A DNA stretch of 64,000 nt, taken from assembly GCF_016902345.1 (NCBI RefSeq), contig NZ_JACJLR010000001.1:124001-188000 (forward strand), read 5' to 3'. How positions within the stretch are numbered: position 1 is the stretch's first letter; each line of letters begins with the position of its first letter. Below, piece by piece: positions 27,333-36,811 of this stretch. This DNA comes from Mediterraneibacter glycyrrhizinilyticus (GTDB taxonomy: Bacteria > Bacillota > Clostridia > Lachnospirales > Lachnospiraceae). The notes under the pieces are model-generated. The model searched no databases. It had not been told where the DNA came from and saw only the letters and a list, made by a program, of their open reading frames with translations. The position numbers were made by a program, and so were the translations under genes.

Positions 27333-28654
27333 TGTCTGTGGAATTTGCAAAAAATCTTCCGGATATACCGAGGATCATTACTGCCCTGGCAGAATGGCTG
27401 GCATGTCTGTCCTGTATCATGACCATGAAGCGGCGGATCACAGGATGGAAACTCGTGGCGGTCTGTGCGGGATTTCTGGTGGTACAGTGTGCTTTTCTGG
27501 TCTCTACAGATGGCTTGGAGGGAATCCTCTGGAATCTGTGTATGTTCGCGGCGGTCTGCATCATGTACCTTTTTATCAGGATCTGTCTGGATGTGGAGAG
27601 AAATCTGGCTGTATGCTGCTGCTGTGCTGTGTTTGTGACCTCCGAGTTTATGGCTTCCCTGGAATGGCAGATATGGTGTTATGTCTATGAAACGCTTGGC
27701 CTGAATACATGGTACTGGAGGTCTGGAGTGCTGGTCCTGGTATACGGGATCCTTTTTGCTGTCACACGGCAGCTCAATCTTCATCTCTCCACGGAGGAAG
27801 ATCTGGGAGTGTCTTTCAGGGAGATGATCATAACGGTCATCACAGCGCTGCTCACATTTGCTGTGAGCAATCTCGGGTTCCTTCCGGTCAATGTGCCGTT
27901 TGCAGGAAGGGACAGCGTGGAGATCTTTAATATGAGGACTCTGGTGGATCTGGGAGGGCTTGCCATTCTCTACGCATATTACGCGCAGTGGAGATCCGCT
28001 TATGCGCAGCATGAACTGGAGACGATCCAGACGATCCTGAATAGTCAGTACGAGCAGTATAAACAGGCTCAGAGAACAGTGGATCTGATCAATTACAGGT
28101 ACCATGACCTGAAGAATCATATCATCGCGCTCCGCGCTGATGCGAATGCGCCCCAGCGCCATGAATATCTGGATAAACTGGAGCATGAGATCCAGAATTA
28201 TGAGGCGCTGAACAAGACCGGAAATCAGGTGCTGGATACCCTCCTCACAAGCAAGAATCTGCGCTGTATGCAGCACAAGATCGACATGACCTGCGTGGTC
28301 GACGGCACATTGTTCGATTCCATGGATGTAATGGACATCTGTTCCATTTTCGGAAATGCGATCGACAATGCGATCGAGTGTGAGCTGAAATTGAAGGATT
28401 ACAGCAAGAGGATGATCCATGTGGATGCATTTTCGGAGAAAAGCTTCCTGATCATCCGGTTTGAAAACTATTACGAGGGGGATATCCGGTTTGAGAGTGG
28501 GATCCCGGTCACCACAAAAAAAGAGAAAAGCCTTCATGGCTACGGTCTGAAAAGCCTTCGGTATACAGTACATAAGTACAAAGGTGAGGTGCATATCGAT
28601 ACAAAGGACAACTGGTTCAGCCTCCGGATATTGATTCCGAGAAATATATCGTGA
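27329..28654 (+). CDS. GHKL-family sensor histidine kinase
   Basis: 441 residues: about six N-terminal membrane helices (residues 10-230), a coiled linker, a phospho-acceptor region YRYHDLKNHIIAL (H near 264) and a C-terminal GHKL ATPase domain with FGNAIDNAIE (N box) and GYGLKSLRYT (G box). This topology is like AgrC, which senses peptides. Couples with the LytTR regulator before it. Confidence 0.9.
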   Translation: MMSVEFAKNLPDIPRIITALAEWLACLSCIMTMKRRITGWKLVAVCAGFLVVQCAFLVSTDGLEGILWNLCMFAAVCIMYLFIRICLDVERNLAVCCCCAVFVTSEFMASLEWQIWCYVYETLGLNTWYWRSGVLVLVYGILFAVTRQLNLHLSTEEDLGVSFREMIITVITALLTFAVSNLGFLPVNVPFAGRDSVEIFNMRTLVDLGGLAILYAYYAQWRSAYAQHELETIQTILNSQYEQYKQAQRTVDLINYRYHDLKNHIIALRADANAPQRHEYLDKLEHEIQNYEALNKTGNQVLDTLLTSKNLRCMQHKIDMTCVVDGTLFDSMDVMDICSIFGNAIDNAIECELKLKDYSKRMIHVDAFSEKSFLIIRFENYYEGDIRFESGIPVTTKKEKSLHGYGLKSLRYTVHKYKGEVHIDTKDNWFSLRILIPRNIS

Positions 28655-28663
28655 TGAAAAAGA

Positions 28664-28708
28664 ACGCGTGTGATTTATGCAAAATGCATAAAAATGCACG
28701 CGCCTTTT
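28664..28708 (+). terminator. Terminator after the two-component pair
   Basis: GCGTG/CACGC outer stem with an inner ATGCA-rich palindrome, followed by TTTTT. Confidence 0.6.
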
Positions 28709-28853
28709 TGTCGCATATGGATATATCACGGACAGTTTATGCAGAAAATGAACAGTTTGTGAAAGTTTTGTAAACAGATGTAAAATCGGTGCTATAATCA
28801 CGCCAGATGAGAGGTGATCATCAAAATTTTAAAGGAGAAAGGGAGGAAAAACT

Positions 28854-31730
28854 ATGTTAGCAATTAACATGGCGGATGTGGTAAACGTGTTGAATACGTG
28901 CAGTCCATATCTGATCGGCTTTGGGGTCGTCTTTGTGATCGCAGTTATCGCGATCATCGCAGTGATGAAGATGGAGAAAGCCAAAAGAAAACTGATCCGC
29001 TCTGAGGCGGGAATTGCCATTCTGCTGGCGCTGGTCGTGGTAGTCAATATGATCTGCTTTGGACCGATGAACAGTATGATCTCACTGGCAACCGGGAATG
29101 GTACGATCAGCGAGGAGACTTCTGCTGAGGCAACGGACCTGGTAGAGCAGATTGCAGAGGAAGGAATCGTCCTGTTAAAGAATGAGGACAATATCCTTCC
29201 GCTGTCAGACAACAATCAACTGAACGTATTTGGCTGGGCTTCCACCAACCCGTGCTACGGAGGAACGGGATCCGGTTCCCTGTCTGATGCATATGAGACA
29301 GTGACTCTGCTCCAGGGACTTGAAAACGCAGGGTTCGAACTTAACACAGAACTGTCGGATTTCTATACAGACTATCGCGCTGACAGACCGGAAGTGGGAA
29401 TGTGGGAGCAGGACTGGACTCTTCCGGAACCGACGGCAGATTCTTACAGCGATGAGATGATGAACAACGCAAAGGAGTTTTCCGATACAGCGCTTGTTGT
29501 CATCACGCGCGTGGGTGGTGAAGGTGCAGACCTTCCGACAGATGTAAGCCAGGTGACTTACACGGACAACTCCACGGAATACAAAGATTTCGAGGATGGC
29601 GAGCATTATCTGCAGCTGAGCCAGACTGAGAGAAATATGCTTGACCTGGTATGCGGAAACTTTGACAATGTTGTCGTTGTTTACAATGGCGCAAACGCGA
29701 TGGAGCTTGGTTTCCTCAATGAGTATGACCAGATCAAAGGCGCTCTCTGGTGTCCGGGAACAGGACAGTCCGGATTCAATGCTCTTGGAAAGATCTTAAG
29801 CGGGGAAGTGAACCCTTCCGGAAAGACAAGCGATACTTTTGCTGCGGATCTTACGGCAACTCCGACGGCAAACAATTTCGGAAGTTTCTTCTATGACAAC
29901 ACAGAAGAGTTCAACATGACACAGGTTGGATTTACCGGAGCAGAAGAGACTGTAATGCCGAGTTTTGTGAACTATGTAGAAGGCATCTATGTTGGATACC
30001 GTTTCTGGGAGACGGCGGCAGCAGAAGGATTGATCGATTATGATGCGTCTGTTGTTTATCCGTTCGGATATGGCCTGACATACACTTCATTCACTCAGGA
30101 GATGGGTGAGATCACAGAGAGTGACGGACAGATCTCGTTCGACGTGACTGTGACAAATACGGGTGACGTGGCCGGAAAAGATGTCGTGGAAGTATACTAC
30201 AATCCTCCGTACACAAACGGCGGGATCGAGAAAGCATCTGCCAATCTGATCGCGTTTGAGAAGACAGAGATTCTCGAGCCGGGAGCATCAGAGACTGTAA
30301 CGATCAGTTTCAATGCAGAGGATATGGCATCCTATGATTACCAGAATGCACAGGCTTACGTGCTGGAAGCAGGAGACTATGTGATCAGCATCAACAGTGA
30401 TTCCCACAATGTGATCGCATCTCAGACATACAATGTACCGGAGACGATCACATACAGCGGAGAAAATACACGTTCCACAGATCAGGCAGAAGTTACGAAT
30501 CAGTTTGATGCTGCAGCGGGAGATGTAACCTATCTCTCACGTGCTGACGGTTTTGCAAACTACGAGGAGGCAACAGCGGCTCCGGCTTCGCTCTCCATGT
30601 CGGACGAGCATAAGGAGACATTCCTCAATAATGGAAATTATAATCCGGAAGATTATAATGATGATGCAGATGAGATGCCGAAAACAGGAGCTTCCAACGG
30701 ACTTGAACTGGCAGATCTCCGCGGTGTAGATTATGACGATGCGCAGTGGGATGAACTTCTGGATCAGCTTACAGTCAGTGATATGGATCAGCTGATCGCT
30801 CTTGGCGGATACCAGACAGTCGCTCTGTCAAGTATCAATAAGGTACAGACGATTGACTGCGACGGACCGGCATCGATCAACAACAACTTTACAGGAACGG
30901 GGTCTGTAGGATTTCCGTCGGCGGTTATGATCGCCAGCACATGGAACAAGGATATTGCTACGGCATTTGGCGAGAGTATCGGAAAGATGGCAGACGAGAT
31001 GGGTGTGTCAGGATGGTATGCGCCGGCAATGAATATCCATCGCTCTGCATTTGCCGGACGTAACTTTGAGTATTATTCAGAAGACAGTCTTCTTTCCGGC
31101 AGGATCGCGGCAGCAGCAGTACAGGGCGCGGAAGAATATGGCGTATATGCGTATATTAAGCATTTCGCGCTGAATGATCAGGAGACGAACCGGAACAGCA
31201 TGCTTTGCACCTGGTCCAACGAGCAGGCAATCCGCGAAATTTACCTGAAACCGTTTGAGATCGCAGTAAAAGAAGGCGGAGCGGATGCAGTGATGTCCTC
31301 CTTCAATTACATCGGAACAGAATGGGCAGGCGGATACGCACCTCTGTGTAATACGGTTCTCCGTGATGAATGGGGATTCCAGGGATTTGTGCTCACCGAT
31401 TACTTCGGCGTATACGGTTATATGAATTCCGACCAGGCAATCCGTAATGGTACAGACTGCATGCTCGTTTCATATGATACAGATACAAACCACGTAAAAG
31501 ATCAGACAAGCGCGACAAGTGTACAGGCAATGCGCCAGGCATGCAAGAATATTCTCTACACAGTAGTAAACAGTCGTGCGTATGACCCGGAAAACCTGGA
31601 TACAGGAATGATGGGATGGCAGATCGCAGCGATTGCGGTTGACGTCTTCTTCGCGGCAGTCATTATTGTGCTTGAAGTTATCACAGTTAAGAAGTTCTTT
31701 AAGAGAAGATCCGAAGGAGCAAAAGCGTAA
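28854..31730 (+). CDS. Membrane-anchored GH3 glycosidase with permuted domains
   Basis: 958 residues. Two N-terminal membrane helices (about 18-42 and 55-78), then a GH3 C-terminal-type domain (about 90-410; EEGIVLLKNEDNILPL), a fibronectin-III-like domain (about 415-510), a linker, the GH3 TIM-barrel (about 620-900) with the nucleophile Asp near 849 in LTDYFG and the KHFALNDQE motif, and a C-terminal membrane helix (about 925-947) with a basic tail. The order C-Fn3-N is the known permuted GH3 layout; anchoring at both ends is unusual. Likely a beta-glucosidase or related exo-enzyme on the outer face. Promoter-like TATAAT at 28793-28798; GGGAGG before the ATG. Confidence 0.88.
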   Translation: MLAINMADVVNVLNTCSPYLIGFGVVFVIAVIAIIAVMKMEKAKRKLIRSEAGIAILLALVVVVNMICFGPMNSMISLATGNGTISEETSAEATDLVEQIAEEGIVLLKNEDNILPLSDNNQLNVFGWASTNPCYGGTGSGSLSDAYETVTLLQGLENAGFELNTELSDFYTDYRADRPEVGMWEQDWTLPEPTADSYSDEMMNNAKEFSDTALVVITRVGGEGADLPTDVSQVTYTDNSTEYKDFEDGEHYLQLSQTERNMLDLVCGNFDNVVVVYNGANAMELGFLNEYDQIKGALWCPGTGQSGFNALGKILSGEVNPSGKTSDTFAADLTATPTANNFGSFFYDNTEEFNMTQVGFTGAEETVMPSFVNYVEGIYVGYRFWETAAAEGLIDYDASVVYPFGYGLTYTSFTQEMGEITESDGQISFDVTVTNTGDVAGKDVVEVYYNPPYTNGGIEKASANLIAFEKTEILEPGASETVTISFNAEDMASYDYQNAQAYVLEAGDYVISINSDSHNVIASQTYNVPETITYSGENTRSTDQAEVTNQFDAAAGDVTYLSRADGFANYEEATAAPASLSMSDEHKETFLNNGNYNPEDYNDDADEMPKTGASNGLELADLRGVDYDDAQWDELLDQLTVSDMDQLIALGGYQTVALSSINKVQTIDCDGPASINNNFTGTGSVGFPSAVMIASTWNKDIATAFGESIGKMADEMGVSGWYAPAMNIHRSAFAGRNFEYYSEDSLLSGRIAAAAVQGAEEYGVYAYIKHFALNDQETNRNSMLCTWSNEQAIREIYLKPFEIAVKEGGADAVMSSFNYIGTEWAGGYAPLCNTVLRDEWGFQGFVLTDYFGVYGYMNSDQAIRNGTDCMLVSYDTDTNHVKDQTSATSVQAMRQACKNILYTVVNSRAYDPENLDTGMMGWQIAAIAVDVFFAAVIIVLEVITVKKFFKRRSEGAKA

Positions 31731-31768
31731 ATAAACCTTAGGACTACAAAGAGTGATTCAAAAATGGA

Positions 31769-31805
31769 GGACCGGCCAGGCTGGATGAGCCGGCCGGTCT
31801 TTCTG
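31769..31805 (+). terminator. Terminator or attenuator between GH3 and GtrA-like genes
   Basis: GACCGGCC/GGCCGGTC stem followed by TTTCT. It lies only 20 bases before the next start, so it may reduce rather than end transcription. Confidence 0.6.
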
Positions 31806-31826
31806 CAGCAGGAACGGAGGCAGTGT

Positions 31827-32444
31827 ATGGATAATCTGAAAAACTGGTGGCTGGAAAAATGGAGCGGCTTTGAGAAGAATCATCCGAAGCTGGCGAAATG
31901 GGTCTACCAGATCTTTTATTTCTTCGTGTTCAGTATGGGCGTAACGATCTTTCAGTATCTTGTATTTACGTTTATGCCCCATTTACTCGGAAAAGGGCTT
32001 GCAGGCACAGAGTTTATGTGGCCGCAGGTTCCCATGAAACTCTTCGGAGTTGAATTTACATGGAGTCTTCTCGGATATGAGGTGCTCCGCGATGCCAGCG
32101 GCGCGGTGGTGATCGGAGGCGGTCTGGGATACTTCATCAGCTATGAGGTGGGATCCTTCCTTGCCCAGTGTATCAATTTTCCTCTCCAGAGAAATATCAC
32201 CTTCAAGAGCAAGGGGAATCCGGTTTACCAGGCAATGTGGTATTTCATCGCATGGGTTGTCATTTCTCTGATCTGCAATGGGTTTAACAATCTGTGGATG
32301 CCGATCGCGCAGCAGTATGTGGCTCCGGCGATCTACAATCTCCTGGTGACATTTATCACAGGCGGTGTATCCATGGTCATCTTCTTCTTTGTGTTTAAGA
32401 TCATCTTCCCCGAGGGAGAGCCGGAGAAGAAGCAGGCAAAATAA
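31827..32444 (+). CDS. GtrA-like membrane protein
   Basis: 205 residues from ATG 31827, behind GGAACGGAGG. Four hydrophobic helices; the pattern NFPLQRNITFKSKGN is the typical GtrA signature (N-x-x-x-x-R-x-x-x-F). GtrA-type proteins move or organise undecaprenyl-linked sugars across the membrane. Placed between two GH3 genes, which suggests a joint role in surface or imported glycans. The unusually long loop between helices 1 and 2 (about 45 residues) is not in the minimal family. Confidence 0.75.
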   Translation: MDNLKNWWLEKWSGFEKNHPKLAKWVYQIFYFFVFSMGVTIFQYLVFTFMPHLLGKGLAGTEFMWPQVPMKLFGVEFTWSLLGYEVLRDASGAVVIGGGLGYFISYEVGSFLAQCINFPLQRNITFKSKGNPVYQAMWYFIAWVVISLICNGFNNLWMPIAQQYVAPAIYNLLVTFITGGVSMVIFFFVFKIIFPEGEPEKKQAK

Positions 32445-32508
32445 AGAGAGCAGTAAGAAAGCAGGAGAAAACAAGAAACAGTGAAAGCTGGAGAACAGGA
32501 GGAACGTT

Positions 32509-34929
32509 TTGAAACATAAAAATATCATCGATCAAATGACACTGGAGGAAAAGGCTGCTCTCCTGAGCGGCAAAGGAGAATGGCAGACCTGGGATTTCGA
32601 GCGTCTGGGCATTCCCTCCATGTTCTGTTCGGACGGCCCTCACGGGATCCGTAAACAGGCAGGAGCCGGAGACCACCTCGGACTGAACCCTTCTCTTCCG
32701 GCAACCTGTTTCCCGACAGCGGCGACTGTGGCAAACAGCTGGGATCCGGATCTGGGAGAAGAGATCGGGAAAGCGCTGGGGGAGGAAGCATCTGTCCAGG
32801 GTGTCCATGTGGTGCTCGGTCCGGGGCTGAACATCAAGAGAAGCCCGCTGTGCGGCAGAAACTTTGAGTATTTCTCAGAAGACCCCTGTCTTGCCGGAAA
32901 GATGGCGGCAGGATATATTCGGGGGATCCAGAGTCAGGGAGTATACGCATGCCTGAAGCATTTCGCGGTGAACAGCCAGGAGCTTCGGAGGATGGCGATG
33001 AATGCAGTCGTGGATGAGCGCACGCTCCGTGAGATCTATCTGACCGGGTTCGAGATCGCTGTAAAAGAAGGCGGCGCCAAAGCGATCATGACCAGTTACA
33101 ACCAGGTCAACGGGATCTATGCCAATGAAAATACCCATCTGCTCCGGGATATCCTGAGAGAGGAGTGGGGATTTGATGGGATCGTCATCACAGACTGGGG
33201 CGGTTCTAATGATCACATCAAAGGTGTTGAGGCAGGATCTGACCTGGAGATGCCTACACCGGGACTTGATTCTGCAAGGCAGATCGTGGCGGCGGTAAAG
33301 GACGGAAAGATGTCTGAGGCTGCCGTGGACGAATGTGTGGACCGACTTCTGGAAGCAGTCTTTACTCTGACAAAGGAAAGAGAGATCCCGAAAGAGTTTG
33401 ATAAGAACGCACACCATGTCCTGGCGAGAAGAGCGGCGTCAGAGAGTGCGGTCCTCTTAAAGAATGAGGACGGGATCCTTCCCCTCAAACCTGGGGCAAG
33501 AGTGGCGCTGATCGGGGATTTCGCTTTTGAACCGAGATATCAGGGCGCAGGATCCTCCGTGGTAAATGCGACTGCCCTGGATAAGATGGAGGAACTGATC
33601 AAAGGATATGACCTGGTACTGGCAGGAACTTCAAAGGGCTATGTCAGGACAGGGGAAGAAGATTCTGTACTGGCGAAAGAGGCAGTGGATCTTGCCCGGT
33701 CTGCGGATATCGTTCTGTATTGCTTCGGGCTGGATGAGCTGAGCGAATCCGAGGGGATCGACCGTACCCATATGCGTATCCCCCAGAATCAGATCTCGCT
33801 TCTGGAAGCTATGGCCAGAGTGAACAAGAATATCGTCGGGATCCTGAGTGCGGGAGCTGCGATCGAGATGCCGTGGCACTACTGCCTTAAGGGCATTCTT
33901 CATGGCTACCTGTACGGACAGGCAGGTGCTGGCGCCATGCTGGATATCCTGACCGGAAAGGTCAACCCGTCCGGGCGGCTGAACGAGACTTATCCGCTCC
34001 GCTATGAGGATACTCCTGCGTTCCGTTATTTCCCAAGCGAAGAGCGCAACTCTGAGTACAGAGAAGGTCTCTACGTGGGCTACCGCTACTATGACACGAG
34101 CAAGGTGCGTGTGATGTATCCGTTTGGATTCGGACTGTCTTACACGAAATTCGAGTACAGTGATCTGAAAGTGGATGATGCTGGTGTCACATTTACGATC
34201 GCGAACACCGGAAAGGCGGACGGCGCGGAAGTGGCCCAGCTCTATGTGGGGATGAAGGACGCCAAGGTATACCGCCCGGAGAAGGAGCTGAAGGGATTTA
34301 AAAAGGTATATCTGAGATCCGGGGAGAGCCGGGAAGTGCGGATCGCCTTTGACGAAAGGACATTCCGCTACTGGAATGTGCGGACGAACCGCTGGGAAAT
34401 GGAGGGCGGAACCTACCGCATCATGATCGGCGCGAGCTGCGTGGACATCCGTCTGGAAGCGGAAGCGGCGCTTGCGGGAACGACAGAAGAGTTCCCCTAT
34501 TATACAAACCGGATGCCGTCCTACTATTCCGGACTGATCCAGCAGGTGGATGACAAAGAATTTGAGGAACTCCTGGGAAAACCCATTCCGTCAGACAAGT
34601 GGACAGGTGAGCTGACTGTGAATGACGCGATCTGTCAGATGTACTATGCGAAGAGCGCCATTGCCCGTTTTGTGTACAAGAAGCTGACACAGATGAAAAA
34701 GAAGAGTGAGGATGCCGGAAAGCCGGATCTGAACATTCTGTTTATCTATAACATGCCGTTCCGCGCCATTGCGAAAATGACAGGAGGCATGGTGAGCATG
34801 GAGATGGTGGAAGGGATCGTGACGATGGTGAACGGACATCTCTTCCGCGGACTTGGGCGTACGATCAGCGGATTTTTCCGCAACAGAAAGCTGAATAAAA
34901 AGTATATAAAGAAACTGCAGCGGCAGTAA
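32509..34929 (+). CDS. GH3 family beta-glucosidase-like enzyme
   Basis: 806 residues, TTG start behind ACAGGAGG. Standard order: TIM barrel (about 8-290) with KHFAVNSQE and nucleophile Asp229 in ITDWGG; GH3 C domain (about 310-520); Fn3-like domain (about 580-650, ELKGFKKVYL). No signal peptide, so cytoplasmic. A C-terminal addition of roughly 140 residues beyond Fn3 ends in a basic amphipathic tail (RKLNKKYIKKLQRQ); a hydrophobic GG-rich part may attach it to the membrane. The exact sugar is not readable. Confidence 0.88.
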   Translation: MKHKNIIDQMTLEEKAALLSGKGEWQTWDFERLGIPSMFCSDGPHGIRKQAGAGDHLGLNPSLPATCFPTAATVANSWDPDLGEEIGKALGEEASVQGVHVVLGPGLNIKRSPLCGRNFEYFSEDPCLAGKMAAGYIRGIQSQGVYACLKHFAVNSQELRRMAMNAVVDERTLREIYLTGFEIAVKEGGAKAIMTSYNQVNGIYANENTHLLRDILREEWGFDGIVITDWGGSNDHIKGVEAGSDLEMPTPGLDSARQIVAAVKDGKMSEAAVDECVDRLLEAVFTLTKEREIPKEFDKNAHHVLARRAASESAVLLKNEDGILPLKPGARVALIGDFAFEPRYQGAGSSVVNATALDKMEELIKGYDLVLAGTSKGYVRTGEEDSVLAKEAVDLARSADIVLYCFGLDELSESEGIDRTHMRIPQNQISLLEAMARVNKNIVGILSAGAAIEMPWHYCLKGILHGYLYGQAGAGAMLDILTGKVNPSGRLNETYPLRYEDTPAFRYFPSEERNSEYREGLYVGYRYYDTSKVRVMYPFGFGLSYTKFEYSDLKVDDAGVTFTIANTGKADGAEVAQLYVGMKDAKVYRPEKELKGFKKVYLRSGESREVRIAFDERTFRYWNVRTNRWEMEGGTYRIMIGASCVDIRLEAEAALAGTTEEFPYYTNRMPSYYSGLIQQVDDKEFEELLGKPIPSDKWTGELTVNDAICQMYYAKSAIARFVYKKLTQMKKKSEDAGKPDLNILFIYNMPFRAIAKMTGGMVSMEMVEGIVTMVNGHLFRGLGRTISGFFRNRKLNKKYIKKLQRQ

Positions 34930-34936
34930 GAAAGGG

Positions 34937-34967
34937 AGTCTGACGTTTTCGGCAACGTCAGACTTTC
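34937..34967 (+). terminator. Terminator after the second GH3 gene
   Basis: Perfect AGTCTGACGTT/AACGTCAGACT stem followed by TTTCTG. Confidence 0.7.
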
Positions 34968-35050
34968 TGCGTGTGCGTGACAAGTACGCAAGCAGGTGGT
35001 GGTTGGGTAAAAACTGTAATAACAGAGGAGAGAATACAGAAAAGAAAACT

Positions 35051-35079
35051 TGACGGTCAATGTGCTGTGTGCTTTAATA
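35051..35079 (+). promoter_or_regulatory. Sigma-A-type promoter for the sugar-binding lipoprotein
   Basis: TTGACG at 35051-35056, 17-base spacer, TTTAAT at 35074-35079. Confidence 0.5.
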
Positions 35080-35183
35080 TGAGATATGGATCAGATTGGA
35101 TATCATGTATAAAATGTAATATTTTTCCCCATAAGTACAGAGAATTCAGTCAGACTGTGAAGGGGTATTTCAGGAGGCCGGGT

Positions 35184-36290
35184 ATGAAAAAGAGAGCGGT
35201 GGCAATACTGACTGCTGCGTGTATGTCGGCTGGTGTTCTGACAGGGTGCTCAGGAACAGGAGGCGGGATTGTATCGGCCGGCGACTCTTCAGATAACAGC
35301 GATTATCACTTTATGGTCATTGTAAAAAGCTATCAGTCAACATACTGGCAGGCGGCGATCCAGGGGATTGTGGAGGCAGAAGAGGAGCTGGAGGCTGAGA
35401 TTGATATAACGGGTCCGAACACAGAATCTGAGATTGGTGAACAGGTGTATATGCTGGATTACGCGATCAGTCAGGAGCCTGACGGCATTATCCTGGCTGC
35501 AAATGATCAGAATGCAGTCCTTGAATCGCTTAGGGACGCGCGTGATGCAGGAATTCCGGTAGTGTGTTTTGATACAGGTGTGCCGGAGGCACCGGAGGGA
35601 TCGGTTGTGGCTACGGTTGCTACGGACAATGATGCTGCCGGTGCAATGGCAGCAGAAAACATGTATAAAGTGATCAGGGACCACGTCAAGGAGGCCGAAG
35701 CCCAGGTACGGATCGGCGAAGTGAATCAGGACAGTTCATCAGCAAACATTACGGCACGCGGCATGGGATTTATTCGAAAAATGAAAGAACTTCTCGAAGC
35801 GGATGGAAAGAGCGTCGCGGTTGTAGGCGACCAGTATTATGCTGGACAGATAGAAAGCAGCGAGAATGAGAAAACAGCGGATGTTGTCATTGAAACAGTG
35901 GTTCCGATGCAGACGACTGTTGAACTGTCGGCAGAGGCAGTCGGGGAAATCATGAGAAAAGAAGATACGATCGCAGTCTTTGGTTCAAATCAGGTGACTG
36001 CAGAAGGGATTCTTGCAGCGGACGAGGAACTGAATGTGCTCGCATCCAGCCCGGAAGACGGTATTGTAGGCGTCGGTTTTGATGCAGGCTTTACCGTGAA
36101 AACCGCAGTTGCGGATGGAACGCTGATCGGTGCTGTGGCGCAGGCTCCAGGAGACCAGGGCAGTCTTGCTGTTCAAGTTCTGTATGCCTACTGCGAGGGG
36201 GAGGAAGTACAGGATATTGAGACAGACAGTTTCTGGTATGATGCCGGCAATATAAATGACAGTCATATCGCGCCGAAGCTGTATGATTGA
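35184..36290 (+). CDS. Sugar-binding lipoprotein (RbsB-like periplasmic-binding fold)
   Basis: 368 residues from ATG 35184, after CAGGAGG. Signal peptide with lipobox LTGC (Cys near 22), so anchored on the outer membrane face. The rest is a Peripla_BP_4 fold: FMVIVKSYQSTYWQA at the start, then PDGIILAANDQ, IPVVCFDTG, TDNDAAG, and VGVGFDAG. Such proteins bind pentoses, hexoses or autoinducer-2 for ABC importers. No permease or ATPase gene is adjacent, so it is an orphan receptor: it may serve a distant transporter or feed a sensor. Confidence 0.85.
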   Translation: MKKRAVAILTAACMSAGVLTGCSGTGGGIVSAGDSSDNSDYHFMVIVKSYQSTYWQAAIQGIVEAEEELEAEIDITGPNTESEIGEQVYMLDYAISQEPDGIILAANDQNAVLESLRDARDAGIPVVCFDTGVPEAPEGSVVATVATDNDAAGAMAAENMYKVIRDHVKEAEAQVRIGEVNQDSSSANITARGMGFIRKMKELLEADGKSVAVVGDQYYAGQIESSENEKTADVVIETVVPMQTTVELSAEAVGEIMRKEDTIAVFGSNQVTAEGILAADEELNVLASSPEDGIVGVGFDAGFTVKTAVADGTLIGAVAQAPGDQGSLAVQVLYAYCEGEEVQDIETDSFWYDAGNINDSHIAPKLYD

Positions 36291-36358
36291 TGTACGAAAT
36301 CGGCGGTGTGAACTGTAATAAATTTTTATTTTAAGAAAGAAGAACTTTCAGCATACAG

Positions 36359-36387
36359 TTGCAAAGAACGGGCAACTGTGGTAGAAT
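36359..36387 (+). promoter_or_regulatory. Sigma-A-type promoter for secG
   Basis: TTGCAA at 36359-36364, 17-base spacer, TAGAAT at 36382-36387; 30 bases before the secG ATG. Confidence 0.55.
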
Positions 36388-36417
36388 ATTTTTGGTTTAT
36401 CCGCAGGAGGTGTTAAA

Positions 36418-36660
36418 ATGGATATTTTACGAATTGTTTTAACCATTATCTTTGTTATAGATTGTATTGCATTGTCCGCGATCATCCTTTTGCAGGAAGG
36501 GAAATCAGCAGGTCTGGGAACCATCAGCGGAGCGGCAGACACATACTGGGGGCAGAATAAAGGACGTTCCATGGAGGGGGCGCTCGTAAAGGCGACCAGA
36601 GTGATTGCAATACTTTTTATGGTGCTGGCAGCTGTGCTGAACCTCAGTGTATTTAGCTAG
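36418..36660 (+). CDS. secG: Preprotein translocase subunit SecG
   Basis: 80 residues, two membrane helices (about 3-22 and 56-78) joined by a polar loop with LLQEGKSAGLGTISG and DTYWGQNKGRS, the clear SecG signature. Forms the Sec channel with SecY/E. AGGAGGTG precedes the ATG. Lies before rnr and smpB, the standard Firmicutes order. Confidence 0.95.
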   Translation: MDILRIVLTIIFVIDCIALSAIILLQEGKSAGLGTISGAADTYWGQNKGRSMEGALVKATRVIAILFMVLAAVLNLSVFS

Positions 36661-36713
36661 GAAAAGTCTTTCATACGATGTATGGCAGGGCACATATCAG
36701 AAGATAATAAGGA

Positions 36714-36755
36714 AAAAACACTCTATGCAATGCGGATAGAGTGTTTTTCTTCTTT
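36714..36755 (+). terminator. Terminator between secG and rnr
   Basis: AACACTCTAT/ATAGAGTGTT stem, A-run before and TTTTTCTTCTTT after. Confidence 0.75.
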
Positions 36756-36811
36756 ATAGCTCAATTTGCGAAAAATCTGCCGGGATCAGATGCCCGGTAC
36801 AGGAGAAGATT

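Noticed and set aside
27194-28801. Open frame of 535 codons on the minus strand
   Set aside because: It lies fully antisense to the sensor kinase, whose domains are clear; no ribosome site and no recognisable protein. It comes from codon composition.
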